64,000 bases of DNA from Streptomyces sp. NBC_01294 (GTDB taxonomy: Bacteria > Actinomycetota > Actinomycetes > Streptomycetales > Streptomycetaceae), in assembly GCF_035917235.1 (NCBI RefSeq), contig NZ_CP108423.1, positions 4,555,501 through 4,619,500 of the forward strand, in the 5' to 3' direction. Every line of letters starts with the position of its first letter. Positions within the stretch are counted from its first letter, which is position 1. The position numbers were made by a program, and so were the translations under genes. Positions 1-7,234 of this stretch are shown piece by piece. Under the pieces are notes generated by a model, which saw only the letters and a list, made by a program, of their open reading frames with translations, made no database searches and had not been told where the DNA came from.

Positions 1-187
1 GACCCGCCCGCCGGAGCCAGCCGTGTGCACAGAAGTTGCTTCCTTTAAAAGGTGATCAGGCAGTCAGGGGCCGTTCGTCGTAAAGCCACTGGATGGTACG
101 AGGTCGTGCGGGTGGGTGCCGTGCCGTCTCACGTGACGGCACGGCCCGGCAGATCCTTCGAGCGGCCCGTGGCCGTGGCGTCCGGGC

Positions 188-1114
188 TCAGAGGAGGGCC
201 ACCGGGGCCACCGGGGTGCCGGTGGCGCCGACGAAGGGTTCCGGCATGGCGGAGAGGAGGAAGGCGTAACGGTTTTCTTCTGCACAGGCTGTGGACAACT
301 TTTCGAGGTTCCAGTTCTGGCCCTGGTGCATGCCCATCTCGACGAGGTCGAGGGCGTGGACCGGCAGCCAGAGGTTGTCGATCTCCGGCGGGAAGATCTC
401 GAAGGTGAGGGTGTCGTTCGCGACGGCCGCCACGTCGCGGGCGTGGAACCACTCCGGGGTGCGGACCGAGAGGCCGGGGGACGGGAAGCCGTAGCCGTGC
501 TTGTCGCCCGCCAGGTAGACCTGGATCTGGCCGGTGCGGACCAGGACGATGTCGCCGGGGCGGACCGTGACCCCGCCGAACTCCTCCGCCTCCGCGAGGT
601 CTTCCGGGGTCACCGCGTGGCTCCCCTCCAGCCGGTCCAGGCCCTTCGCGCGGGCGACGTCGAGCAGGACGCCGCGCGAGACGATGGGGCCGGCCTTGTC
701 GATGCCGCTGAACTCGGCGCGGCCGTGCGCGGTGATGGTGCCGGCCGGGCGGCCGTTGTAGATCTTCCCCGAGTGTGAGACGTGGGTGAGGGCGTCCCAG
801 TGGGTGCCCGCCTGGAGTCCCATGCTCACGGCGTCGTCGCTGCAGGCCACGGTGCCCGGGCCGAAGATCTCCTGGTTGATCTGCACCATCGTGTGCAGCG
901 GGTTGATCCGGCCGGGGATCATGCCGACCTGGACGCCGTCCTCCTTGAGCGGGAGGGCCAGCGGGATGCGGCGGCCGGTGCGGATCTCCGCGGCGGCGCC
1001 CCGGACGACCTCGTCCGTGATCAGGTTCAGGGTGCCGATCTCGTCGTCGGCCCCCCAGCGTCCCCAGTTGTTGACGCGCTTGGCGATGTCGTGGAACTCG
1101 GCGGGCAGGGTCAT
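188..1114 (-). CDS. Cyclase-family (kynurenine formamidase-like) metal hydrolase
   Basis: The 308-residue product belongs to the cyclase family (PF04199), metal-dependent hydrolases related to kynurenine formamidase and isatin hydrolase. The family metal-binding signature is visible as GTHWDALTH near residues 104-112. Length is normal for the family. The gene is divergent from the SDR gene at 1230, and one copy of the repeated 17-bp palindrome lies between them, so it probably belongs to the same catabolic regulon. The substrate cannot be told from sequence; ring opening or lactone/amide hydrolysis in a degradation pathway is an inference. The 187 bases upstream of the stop to the window edge hold no gene I can support. 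Confidence 0.85.
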   Translation of the reverse strand: MTLPAEFHDIAKRVNNWGRWGADDEIGTLNLITDEVVRGAAAEIRTGRRIPLALPLKEDGVQVGMIPGRINPLHTMVQINQEIFGPGTVACSDDAVSMGLQAGTHWDALTHVSHSGKIYNGRPAGTITAHGRAEFSGIDKAGPIVSRGVLLDVARAKGLDRLEGSHAVTPEDLAEAEEFGGVTVRPGDIVLVRTGQIQVYLAGDKHGYGFPSPGLSVRTPEWFHARDVAAVANDTLTFEIFPPEIDNLWLPVHALDLVEMGMHQGQNWNLEKLSTACAEENRYAFLLSAMPEPFVGATGTPVAPVALL

Positions 1115-1191
1115 GGGCGTCGACAGCTCCTTGCGTCTTGCGTGGATGCGGCAACGAGGGCTTGTGCAGGTGCGTCTGACTACCCATAGAA

Positions 1192-1208
1192 TCTAACGGT
1201 CCGTCAGA
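1192..1208. promoter_or_regulatory. 17-bp palindromic operator, copy 1
   Basis: The sequence TCTAACGGTCCGTCAGA is an inverted repeat with 8-bp arms around a central T and one mismatch. It sits 21 bases before the GTG of the SDR gene, between two divergent genes. The same palindrome recurs near 5160, 9522, 9546, 12513, 50130, 50257 and 60612, always just upstream of catabolic genes. This spacing and symmetry fit a TetR-family repressor site. Confidence 0.7.
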
Positions 1209-1229
1209 AATCGCGGGAAGGGGCCGGAC

Positions 1230-2150
1230 GTGGGGAACTTCTTGGCAGGCAAGGTCGTCGCCGTCACCGGCGCCGGCCGGGGCATCGGGCGGGCCGTGGC
1301 ACTCGCCGCGGCCGCCGAGGGCGCCAAGGTCGTCGTCAACGACTACGGGGTGGGGATCGAGGGCGGCGAGCCGACCAGCGCAATCGCCGACGGCGTGGTG
1401 AAGGAGATCCAGGCCGCGGGCGGCGAGGCCGTCGCCGTCGCCGACGACATCTCCACCATGGCGGGCGGCCAGCGCATCGTCGACACCGCCCTCGCCCGGT
1501 ACGGGCGCATCGACGGCGTCGTGTGCGTGGCCGGCATCCTGCGCGAACGGATGCTCTTCAACATGAGCGAGGAGGAGTGGGACCCCGTCGTCGCCACCCA
1601 CCTCAAGGGCACCTTCACCGTCTTCCGCGCCGCCTCCGCCGTCATGCGCAGGCAGGGCTCGGGCACCCTGATCGGCTTCACCAGCGGCAACCACCAGGGC
1701 TCGGTCGCCCAGGCCAACTACAGCGCGGCCAAGGGCGGGATCATCTCCCTCGTACGGTCCGCCGCGCTCGGCCTGGCCAAGTACGGGGTCACGGCCAACG
1801 CCGTCGCACCCGTCGCCCGCACCCGCATGTCCGCGAACGTGCCCATGGAGCTCAAGGAGATCGGCGAGCCCGAGGACGTGGCGGCGCTCGTCACCTACCT
1901 GCTCAGCGACAAGGCCGTGGCCGTCGCCGGCGAGAAGATCACCGGGCAGGTCTACACGATCGCCGGACCGAAGATCGCCGTCTGGGCGCAGCCGCGCGAG
2001 CTGCGCGCCGGATACGCCGAGGGCTCCTGGACGCCGGAGAAGATCGCCGACTTCCTGCCCGGGACGGTGGGCACCGACCCGATGCCGATGCTGGCGCAGC
2101 TGGAGGCCATGGCCAAGGCGGCGGCCGCCAAGGACCGCCCCAACGCATAG
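1230..2150 (+). CDS. Short-chain dehydrogenase/reductase (SDR)
   Basis: The 306-residue protein is a classical SDR with an N-terminal cofactor motif TGAGRGIG and a YSAAK catalytic Tyr-Lys pair, preceded by a Ser in GFTSGN. It is longer than the usual 250 residues because of a C-terminal tail of about 50 residues, as in SDRs resembling the dehydrogenase domain of peroxisomal multifunctional enzyme 2. A beta-hydroxyacyl-CoA or hydroxysteroid-type substrate is therefore plausible but unproven. The start is GTG. It leads a plus-strand operon with an acyl-CoA dehydrogenase and an alcohol dehydrogenase, behind palindromic operator copy 1. Confidence 0.88.
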   Translation: MGNFLAGKVVAVTGAGRGIGRAVALAAAAEGAKVVVNDYGVGIEGGEPTSAIADGVVKEIQAAGGEAVAVADDISTMAGGQRIVDTALARYGRIDGVVCVAGILRERMLFNMSEEEWDPVVATHLKGTFTVFRAASAVMRRQGSGTLIGFTSGNHQGSVAQANYSAAKGGIISLVRSAALGLAKYGVTANAVAPVARTRMSANVPMELKEIGEPEDVAALVTYLLSDKAVAVAGEKITGQVYTIAGPKIAVWAQPRELRAGYAEGSWTPEKIADFLPGTVGTDPMPMLAQLEAMAKAAAAKDRPNA

Positions 2151-2167
2151 GACGCAGGGAGAGCGGC

Positions 2168-3367
2168 GTGGATTTCGGCTTCGGGGCCGAGGACGGGGAG
2201 CTGCGCGGGCACGCCCGGGCGTGGCTGGCGGAGCACCTCGTGGGCCCGTACGCGCACGTCCTCGGCCTGGGCGGACCGGGCAGCGAACACGAAGGGGTCG
2301 AGACCCGGCGGGCCTGGGAGCGCGAGCTGGGCCGCGGCGGCTGGATCGGGCAGGGCTGGGAGGCCCCGGCCGGGGCGTACGGGCAGCGCAGGCTCTCGCT
2401 GACCGGGCAGGTGGTGTGGGCCGAGGAGTACGCGGCGCTGCGCGCGCCCGGCCGGGTCGGCCACATCGGGGAGAACCTCCTCGCGCCCACGCTGATCGCG
2501 TACGGCAGCCGGGACCAGCAGGACCGCTTCCTGCCCGGCATCGCGCGGGGCGAGGAGCTGTGGTGTCAGGGCTACAGCGAGCCGGGCGCCGGCTCCGACC
2601 TCGCGGGGATCCGTACGGCGGCGGTCCGGGACCCGGCCGACGGACTCTTCCGGGTCACCGGGCAGAAGATCTGGACCTCCCTGGCCCGCGACGCCGACTG
2701 GTGCTTCGTCCTGGCGCGCACCGGGCCCGGATCGCGGCGCCACCGGGGCCTGTCCTTCCTCCTCGTGCGGATGGACCAGCCGGGCCGGATCGAGGTCCGG
2801 CCGATCCGGCAGATGTCGGGGACCTCGGAGTTCAACGAGGTGTTCTTCGACGGGGCGGTGGCGGCGGAGGTCGTCGGCGGGGAGGGCGACGGCTGGGCCG
2901 TGGCCATGGGCCTGCTCGCCCTGGAACGGGGCGTCTCGACGCTGGTGCAGCAGATCGGCTTCGCGGCCGAACTGGAGCGGGTGATACGCCTGTACGCGGC
3001 TTCGGGTACGGCCGATCCGGTGGTCCGGGACCGCCTCGTACGGCAGTGGGCGGAGCTGCGCACCATGCGGTGGAACGCGCTGCGCACGCTCGGCAGCACG
3101 GACGACGCGGGCGCGCCGAGCGTGGCCAAGCTGCTGTGGGGCGGCTGGCACCGGCGGCTCGGGGAGCTGGCGGTGGAGGTCCGCGGCGCGGCGGCGGCCG
3201 CCGGGCCGGCGGCCTGGGCGGCGGGGCTCCCGTACGAACTCGGACTCGACGAGGACCAGCGCCTGTTCCTGTTCACCCGCGCCGACACCATCTACGGCGG
3301 CTCGGACGAGATCCAGCGGAACATCATCGCCGAGCGCGTGCTCGGCCTGCCTAAGGAGTCCACGTGA
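2168..3367 (+). CDS. Acyl-CoA dehydrogenase
   Basis: The 399-residue product has the acyl-CoA dehydrogenase layout: an all-alpha N-terminus, a beta domain with the WCQGYSEPGAGSDLA flavin/substrate segment, and a C-terminal helical domain ending in the typical IYGGSDEIQRNIIAERVLGLP tail split around the Gly-Gly-Ser. It should catalyse FAD-dependent alpha,beta-dehydrogenation of an acyl-CoA. The GTG start follows a GGGAGAG ribosome binding site 17 bases after the SDR stop. The stop overlaps the next GTG. Substrate is unknown; the FadE-like sequence with a shortened active-site region resembles heteromeric ACADs for steroid side chains, but I cannot prove pairing. Confidence 0.9.
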   Translation: MDFGFGAEDGELRGHARAWLAEHLVGPYAHVLGLGGPGSEHEGVETRRAWERELGRGGWIGQGWEAPAGAYGQRRLSLTGQVVWAEEYAALRAPGRVGHIGENLLAPTLIAYGSRDQQDRFLPGIARGEELWCQGYSEPGAGSDLAGIRTAAVRDPADGLFRVTGQKIWTSLARDADWCFVLARTGPGSRRHRGLSFLLVRMDQPGRIEVRPIRQMSGTSEFNEVFFDGAVAAEVVGGEGDGWAVAMGLLALERGVSTLVQQIGFAAELERVIRLYAASGTADPVVRDRLVRQWAELRTMRWNALRTLGSTDDAGAPSVAKLLWGGWHRRLGELAVEVRGAAAAAGPAAWAAGLPYELGLDEDQRLFLFTRADTIYGGSDEIQRNIIAERVLGLPKEST

Positions 3368-4431
3368 GAGGCGTCGTGTTCGACGGCAAGCAGGCCCAGG
3401 TGGTCGACGACCTGGAGATCCGGGACCCCGGTCCGGGGGAGGTGCTGGTCGCGATCGGGGCGGCCGGGCTGTGTCACAGCGACCTGTCGGTGATCGACGG
3501 GACGATCCCCTTCCCGCCGCCGGTGGTGCTGGGGCACGAGGGCGCGGGCATTGTGGAGGCCGTGGGCGCGGGTGTCACGCACGTGGCGCCGGGCGATCAC
3601 GTGGCGCTGTCCACCCTCGCCAACTGCGGGGCGTGCGCCGACTGCGACCGGGGCCGGCCGACGATGTGCCGCAAGGCGATCGGGATGCCCGGACAGCCCT
3701 TCTCGCGGGGCGGGAAGCCGCTGTTCCAGTTCGCCTCCAACTCCGCCTTCGCGGAGCGCACGCTCGTCAAGGCCGTGCAGGCGGTGAAGATACCGGCCGA
3801 CATCCCGCTGACGTCGGCGGCGCTGATCGGCTGCGGGGTCCTGACCGGGGTGGGCGCGGTGCTGAACCGGGCCCGCGTCGACAACGGCGAGACGGTGGTC
3901 GTCATCGGCACCGGCGGCATCGGGCTCAACGTCCTTCAGGGGGCCCGGATCGCGGGGGCCACGACGATCGTCGCGGTGGACGCGAACCCGGCGAAGGAAG
4001 CGGTGGCCCGGCAGTTCGGGGCCACGCACTTCATCGACGCGTCCGCCGTGGCCGACTCGTCGGCGGCGGTCCGCGAGATCCTGCCGACCGGCGCCGACCA
4101 CGCCTTCGAGTGCGTCGGCAACGTCAAGCTGATCCGGCAGGCCGTCGACCTCCTCGACCGGCACGGCCAGGCGATCCTGCTCGGCGTGCCCGGCTTCACG
4201 GAGGAGGCGTCCTTCCTCGTCTCGTCCATGTACCTGGACAAGACGATCATGGGCTGCCGGTACGGGTCCTCGCGCCCGCAGCGTGACATCGCGCTGTACG
4301 CCGAGCTCTACCGGCAGGGCAGGCTGCTGCTGGACGAGCTGGTGACGGAGGTCTACCCGGTCGAGGACTTCGCCAAGGCCGCCGACGACGCCCACCACGG
4401 GCGGGTGGCGCGCGGGGTGCTCACCTTCTGA
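3364..4431 (+). CDS. Zinc-dependent alcohol dehydrogenase (MDR family)
   Basis: The 355-residue product is a medium-chain Zn alcohol dehydrogenase. Visible are GLCHSD (catalytic Zn Cys), GHEGAGIV, the four-Cys structural zinc loop [16 protein letters not shown], and the Rossmann motif GTGGIGLN. It oxidises an alcohol with NAD(P). The GTG start overlaps the upstream acyl-CoA dehydrogenase stop by GTGA, so the two are translationally coupled. It is the last gene of the three-gene operon and is followed by a strong hairpin. Confidence 0.9.
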   Translation: MRGVVFDGKQAQVVDDLEIRDPGPGEVLVAIGAAGLCHSDLSVIDGTIPFPPPVVLGHEGAGIVEAVGAGVTHVAPGDHVALSTLANCGACADCDRGRPTMCRKAIGMPGQPFSRGGKPLFQFASNSAFAERTLVKAVQAVKIPADIPLTSAALIGCGVLTGVGAVLNRARVDNGETVVVIGTGGIGLNVLQGARIAGATTIVAVDANPAKEAVARQFGATHFIDASAVADSSAAVREILPTGADHAFECVGNVKLIRQAVDLLDRHGQAILLGVPGFTEEASFLVSSMYLDKTIMGCRYGSSRPQRDIALYAELYRQGRLLLDELVTEVYPVEDFAKAADDAHHGRVARGVLTF

Positions 4432-4442
4432 CGGGCGCACCT

Positions 4443-4483
4443 CGAACGCCGGCGGGGCTGAAGTTCAGCCCCGCCGGCGTTCG
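4443..4483. terminator. Bidirectional hairpin terminator (Streptomyces GC-rich inverted repeat)
   Basis: A perfect 20-bp stem (4443-4462 with 4464-4483) with a single-base loop lies between the convergent alcohol dehydrogenase and flavin reductase genes. Its arm contains AACGCCGGCGGGGCTGAA, a repeat also found four times at 7072-7180. No U-tract follows, which is usual for Streptomyces terminators. Confidence 0.75.
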
Positions 4484-4502
4484 GTGTGTGTGCAGGCGTC
4501 GG

Positions 4503-5135
4503 TCAGTCGCTGAAGCGGCCGAAGCGGCCCTTGTGGAAGAGCAGCGGCTCGCCCTCGCCGGCCGCGCCCATGGCCACGACCCGTCCCACGACGATGAGGT
4601 GGTCCCCGCCGGTGTGGACGGCCTGGATCCGGCAGTCGATCCAGGCGGGCACGGCGTCGAGCTGCGGGGATCCGGTGACGGGGGCGGGCGTGTGGCTCAC
4701 CCCGGCGAACTTGTCCGCGCCGCTGACGGCGAAGGACCGGCACAGTGGGCCCTGTTCGGCTCCGAGGATGTTGACGCAGAACACCCCGGCGCGGGCGATC
4801 CGCGGCCAGGTGGTCGACGTACGGGCCACCATGAAGGTGACCAGGGGCGGGTCGAGGGACAGCGAGGCGAAGGACTGGCAGGCGAAGCCCGCGGGCCCGA
4901 TCTCGTCCTCACCCGGAGGTGCGGTGATCACGGTGACCCCGCTGGCGAAGTTCCCCAGTACGGCCCGGAACTCGGCGGGAGAGACCGGCGCGCGCTCGTC
5001 CTCGCCGACGGCCCGGAGGTCGGGACGCGGCAGGGCGTCGACGGGCTCGGGTTCCCGCTCTGCCGAAGCGGAGGTGGGGGAGCCGACTGACCTGAGGTAT
5101 CGGACGACGGTGGCCGCCATCCCTGCGTGTCCCAT
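4503..5135 (-). CDS. Flavin reductase family protein (HpaC/HsaB-like)
   Basis: About 210 residues with a flavin reductase (FMN-binding split-barrel) domain starting near residue 65: a GNFASGVTVIT segment, then ACQSFASLSLDPPLVTF, then NILGAEQ. Such proteins supply reduced flavin to two-component monooxygenases, as HsaB does in steroid degradation. No partner oxygenase is in this window, so the role is open. An upstream in-frame extension exists, but it would run through the palindromic operator at 5152-5168 and a tandem repeat, so I place the start at the ATG at 5135; no good ribosome site is visible there. A second ATG is at 5120. Confidence 0.8.
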   Translation of the reverse strand: MGHAGMAATVVRYLRSVGSPTSASAEREPEPVDALPRPDLRAVGEDERAPVSPAEFRAVLGNFASGVTVITAPPGEDEIGPAGFACQSFASLSLDPPLVTFMVARTSTTWPRIARAGVFCVNILGAEQGPLCRSFAVSGADKFAGVSHTPAPVTGSPQLDAVPAWIDCRIQAVHTGGDHLIVVGRVVAMGAAGEGEPLLFHKGRFGRFSD

Positions 5136-5151
5136 CACACCGACGATTGAA

Positions 5152-5168
5152 CCTGACGGTTCGTCAGA
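5152..5168. promoter_or_regulatory. 17-bp palindromic operator, copy 2
   Basis: CCTGACGGTTCGTCAGA is a member of the repeated palindrome family. It lies 16 bases upstream of the chosen flavin reductase start, where it would overlap the promoter or leader. Confidence 0.7.
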
Positions 5169-5217
5169 TAGGAAGGGACGGGCGGCACGGGCTTCGGCGC
5201 GGGCTGCGGTGCGGTCT

Positions 5218-5262
5218 GTGGTGCGGGCCATGGTGCGGGCCATGGTGCGGGCCATGGTGCGC
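5218..5262. repeat. 12-bp tandem repeat
   Basis: About three and a half copies of TGCGGGCCATGG in tandem lie upstream of the flavin reductase gene. Read on the minus strand it would encode Met-Ala-Arg-Thr repeats in the false N-terminal extension of that gene. It is a simple-sequence array with no evident function. Confidence 0.7.
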
Positions 5263-5390
5263 CCCCGCCCCTTTACTCCACACGGGTGAACCGTCCCGGA
5301 TCCGCCTGGCCGTGCGCCCGGGCCGGGGTGGAGGCTCGGCATGGTGGCAGCGACCTCGTACCGCCGCCGTACTCCCGGGAGGACCCACCC

Positions 5391-6185
5391 ATGCTCGGCA
5401 CCGACTTCCGTACCGGATCACCCAACTGGCTCGACCTCGGCAGCCCCGACACCGGGGCGGCCGCCGCGTTCTACGGATCCGTCTTCGGCTGGGACTTCGT
5501 CTCCGCCGGGCCCGAGGCGGGCGGGTACGGTTTCTTCCAGCTGGGCGGGAAGACCGTCGCCGCGCTCGGACCGCTCACCGAGGAGGGGGCCGCGTCGGCC
5601 TGGATGGTCCACTTCATGAGCCCCGACATCCAGGCCACCGCCGAAGGCGTGCGGGCCGGCGGCGGCACGGTCCGGATGGAGCCCATGGACGTCATGGGCG
5701 AGGGCTGGCTGGCGCAGTTCACCGACCCGCAGGGCGCCGAGTTCGCCTGCTGGCAGCCCGGGAAGACCGCCGGTGTGCAGGTGGCGTCCGCCGAGAACGC
5801 GCTGGTGTGGACGGAGCTCCACGTACCCGACCCCCTGGCGGCCATCGCCTTCTACTCCGCGCTGTTCGGGTGGCGGCACGCCGAGATGGAGGCGCCCGGG
5901 ATGACGTACCGGGTGCTGAGCACCGCCGAGGGCGACCAGCAGGACACCTCCTTCGGAGGGGTCGCCGAACAGGGTGAGGGCGCGGGCGGCGGGTCGAGCA
6001 TGGTGCCGCGCTGGGTGCCGTACTTCCACGTGACGGACGTGGACGCCACCATCTCCGCGGTCGAGGCGAGCGGCGGCGCGGTCATGATGCCGGCGGCGGA
6101 CGTGCCGGACGTCGGCCGGATCGCGTGGGCCTCGGACCCGGCCGGCGCGGTGTTCGCGCTGCTCAAGCCCGACCCGCGGATGTGA
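5391..6185 (+). CDS. VOC family protein, two glyoxalase-like domains
   Basis: The 264-residue product has two vicinal oxygen chelate domains in tandem (about 8-125 and 135-262), each with the FYgsvFGW and late PxGAxFALW/L type signatures. Metal ligands are not certain, and proteins of this type in Streptomyces are mostly uncharacterised relatives of hydroxylases or bleomycin-resistance/glyoxalase proteins. The ATG at 5391 follows GGGAGGA 9 bases upstream. A homologous protein lies at 53097, on the other side of the biosynthetic cluster. Confidence 0.85.
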   Translation: MLGTDFRTGSPNWLDLGSPDTGAAAAFYGSVFGWDFVSAGPEAGGYGFFQLGGKTVAALGPLTEEGAASAWMVHFMSPDIQATAEGVRAGGGTVRMEPMDVMGEGWLAQFTDPQGAEFACWQPGKTAGVQVASAENALVWTELHVPDPLAAIAFYSALFGWRHAEMEAPGMTYRVLSTAEGDQQDTSFGGVAEQGEGAGGGSSMVPRWVPYFHVTDVDATISAVEASGGAVMMPAADVPDVGRIAWASDPAGAVFALLKPDPRM

Positions 6186-6200
6186 GCGGGCGGGGCGCGG

Positions 6201-7004
6201 TCAGCGGCCCAGGTACTTGGGCGTGCGGCGCTCCACGAAGCTCGCCACGCCCTCGTTCGCGTCGGCCGTGCCCATGTTGATCTCCTGAGCGGTGGCCTCG
6301 GCGGCCAGCGCGGCCGCCCGGTCGCCGTCCAGGGAGGCGTTGACGAGCTGCTTCGTCATGGCGAGGGCCCGGGTGGGGCCCTGGGCGAGCCGCTCGGCCC
6401 ACGCGCGGGCGGTCGCCTCCAGCTCCTCGGCCGGGACCACCTTGTTGACCAGGCCGAGGCGCTCGGCCTCGGCCGCAGGGACGGCGTCGCCGAAGAACAT
6501 CAGCTCCTTGGCCTTCTGCGGGCCGACGAGGCGGGGGAGCAGGTACGCGCCGCCGCCGTCGGGGACCAGGCCGCGGCGGACGAACACCTCGATGAAGCGG
6601 GCCGGTTCGGCGGCGATCACGAGGTCGCAGGCGAGGGCGAGGTGTGCGCCGATGCCGGCGGCCGTGCCGTTGACGGCGGCGAGGACCGGCTTCTCGCAGT
6701 CGAGGACCGCGGTGATCAGGCGCTGCGCGCCGAGGCGGATCATGCGGGCCACGTCCCCGGCGACGCGGTCGCCCGCGGCGGCGGGTGCGCCGCGGAGGTC
6801 TGCGCCCGCGCAGAAGCCCTTGCCGGTGGCGGTGACGACGACGGCGCGGATCGCCGGGTCGGCGGAGGCTTCGGCGAGCAGGGTGATGACGCGTTCGCGC
6901 TGGGCCCAGGCGACGGCGTTCATCGCCTCCGGGCGGTTGAGGGTGATCCAGGCGACGCCGTTGTCGATGCGGTGGAGGACTTCGTCCTCGGGGGCGCGGG
7001 TCAT
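6201..7004 (-). CDS. Enoyl-CoA hydratase/isomerase family protein
   Basis: 267 residues of crotonase fold. The oxyanion-hole segments are GFCAGADL (near 64-71) and NGTAAGIGAHLALACD (near 113-128), followed by a VPDGGG active-site loop in place of the canonical Glu-rich one. It likely hydrates or isomerises an enoyl-CoA in the local catabolic pathway. The gene is monocistronic and convergent with the VOC gene. Confidence 0.88.
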   Translation of the reverse strand: MTRAPEDEVLHRIDNGVAWITLNRPEAMNAVAWAQRERVITLLAEASADPAIRAVVVTATGKGFCAGADLRGAPAAAGDRVAGDVARMIRLGAQRLITAVLDCEKPVLAAVNGTAAGIGAHLALACDLVIAAEPARFIEVFVRRGLVPDGGGAYLLPRLVGPQKAKELMFFGDAVPAAEAERLGLVNKVVPAEELEATARAWAERLAQGPTRALAMTKQLVNASLDGDRAAALAAEATAQEINMGTADANEGVASFVERRTPKYLGR

Positions 7005-7071
7005 GGATGAACTCCTGTTCGGGGGATCGGGTGCGGCGCCGTTGCCGGGGGCGCTGCCCCCGGACCCCCGC

Positions 7072-7180
7072 GCCTCAAACGCCGGCGAGGCTGAAAGGCC
7101 GCCTCAAACGCCGGCGGGGCTGAAAGACCGCCTCAAACGCCGGCGGGGCTGGAAACATCCAGCCCCGCCGGCGTTTGAGG
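7072..7180. terminator. Cluster of GC-rich repeats ending in a perfect hairpin
   Basis: Three direct copies of CCTCAAACGCCGGCGGGGCT (starts near 7072, 7102 and 7131; the first has one change) are followed by an inverted copy at 7159-7180. Copies 7131-7152 and 7159-7180 form a perfect 22-bp stem with a 6-base loop. It separates the CoA ligase gene from the enoyl-CoA hydratase gene, both on the minus strand, so it would terminate the upstream transcript. The same element is at 4443. Confidence 0.75.
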
Positions 7181-7234
7181 CGCGGGGTCCGGGGCGGAGC
7201 CCCGGGAAGCGGCGGGGACTGCGACCACCGGGGG

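Noticed and set aside
5152..5342. N-terminal extension of the flavin reductase with Met-Ala-Arg-Thr repeats
   Set aside because: It is encoded by a tandem repeat and spans a probable operator, so it is not likely translated.
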